From the NCBI GenBank assembly GCA_016285215.1, contig JAEEQI010000156.1, forward strand, positions 1-5,355: DNA of 5,355 bases, read 5' to 3'. Origin of the DNA: Bacteroidales bacterium. Lineage in GTDB: Bacteria; Bacteroidota; Bacteroidia; Bacteroidales; UBA932. A program made the position numbers and the translations under genes. Below the pieces are notes generated by a model. That model ran no database searches and had not been told where the DNA came from. It was given only the letters and a program-made list of their open reading frames with translations. Below, in pieces: positions 5,259-5,355 of this stretch; position 1 is the stretch's first letter, and each line of letters starts with the position of its first letter.

Positions 5259-5355
5259 ATGGTTAACTACGGATTGAAGGATAAAGTTGCCCTGATTACT
5301 GGTGCTAATAATCCACAGGGCATTGGAGCAACTACGGCATTAACTTTTGCTCGCG
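5259..5355 (+). CDS. SDR-family oxidoreductase, N-terminal fragment (window ends)
   Basis: Only 32 codons are visible, beginning MVNYGLKDKVALITGANNPQ and continuing GIGATTALTFAR. This is the first strand and dinucleotide-binding loop of a short-chain dehydrogenase/reductase with a Rossmann fold. The glycine-rich motif is TGANNPQGIG (14-23), with five rather than three residues between the first and second glycines of the usual TGxxxGxG, a variant seen in some FabG-like reductases. The catalytic Ser-Tyr-Lys residues lie beyond the window, so the substrate cannot be given. The start is fixed by the Shine-Dalgarno AGAGGAG. A/T-ending codons dominate, unlike gene 6. It follows a strong terminator and is not part of the operon. 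Likely a host gene flanking the element, or foreign DNA. Confidence 0.85.
   Translation, partial: MVNYGLKDKVALITGANNPQGIGATTALTFAR

Overview
The window looks like Bacteroidota (Bacteroidales) DNA. Five of the six genes in the main operon have no Shine-Dalgarno sequence and instead start in an A-rich AACTATG or GACTATG context. The sequence upstream of the left gene contains an exact TAnnTTTG -7 element. The intergenic DNA is AT-rich, while the genes are of moderate to high GC. Species cannot be named from this sequence.

Layout. (1) Positions 1-214, minus strand: the 5' part of a small helix-turn-helix (MerR/excisionase-like) DNA-binding protein, cut by the window edge. (2) Positions 215-797: a 583-bp AT-rich divergent gap with a likely minus-strand promoter, palindromes, an orphan plus-strand intrinsic terminator (645-680), short ATTGATT repeats and a weak promoter for the operon. 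(3) Positions 798-5140: six tightly packed plus-strand genes (gaps of 18, 5, 3 and 10 bp, then a 4-bp ATGA overlap), closed by a strong intrinsic terminator (5167-5199). In order they are gene 1 (351 aa), gene 2 (373 aa), gene 3 (237 aa), gene 4 (82 aa, two membrane helices), gene 5 (159 aa, lipoprotein with a C-terminal membrane anchor) and gene 6 (229 aa). (4) Positions 5259-5355: the first 32 codons of an SDR oxidoreductase with a classical Shine-Dalgarno. It appears unrelated and may lie outside the element.

How the genes may fit together. Genes 1 and 6 are near gap-free paralogues over about 215 residues, and gene 1 carries an extra C-terminal module. Genes 2 and 3 are paralogues of each other with a shared motif (WIKxSxTICIEK), and their C-terminal parts resemble the extension of gene 1. 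None of these four proteins has a signal peptide. Between them sit a holin-like protein and a protein with u-spanin architecture, that is, membrane and envelope lysis functions normally found in phages. I infer a phage-derived operon of modular particle or appendage proteins released by host lysis. No endolysin, capsid, terminase, portal or integrase is visible, so it could be the end of a prophage late region or a domesticated or satellite-like release cassette. The window alone cannot decide between these.
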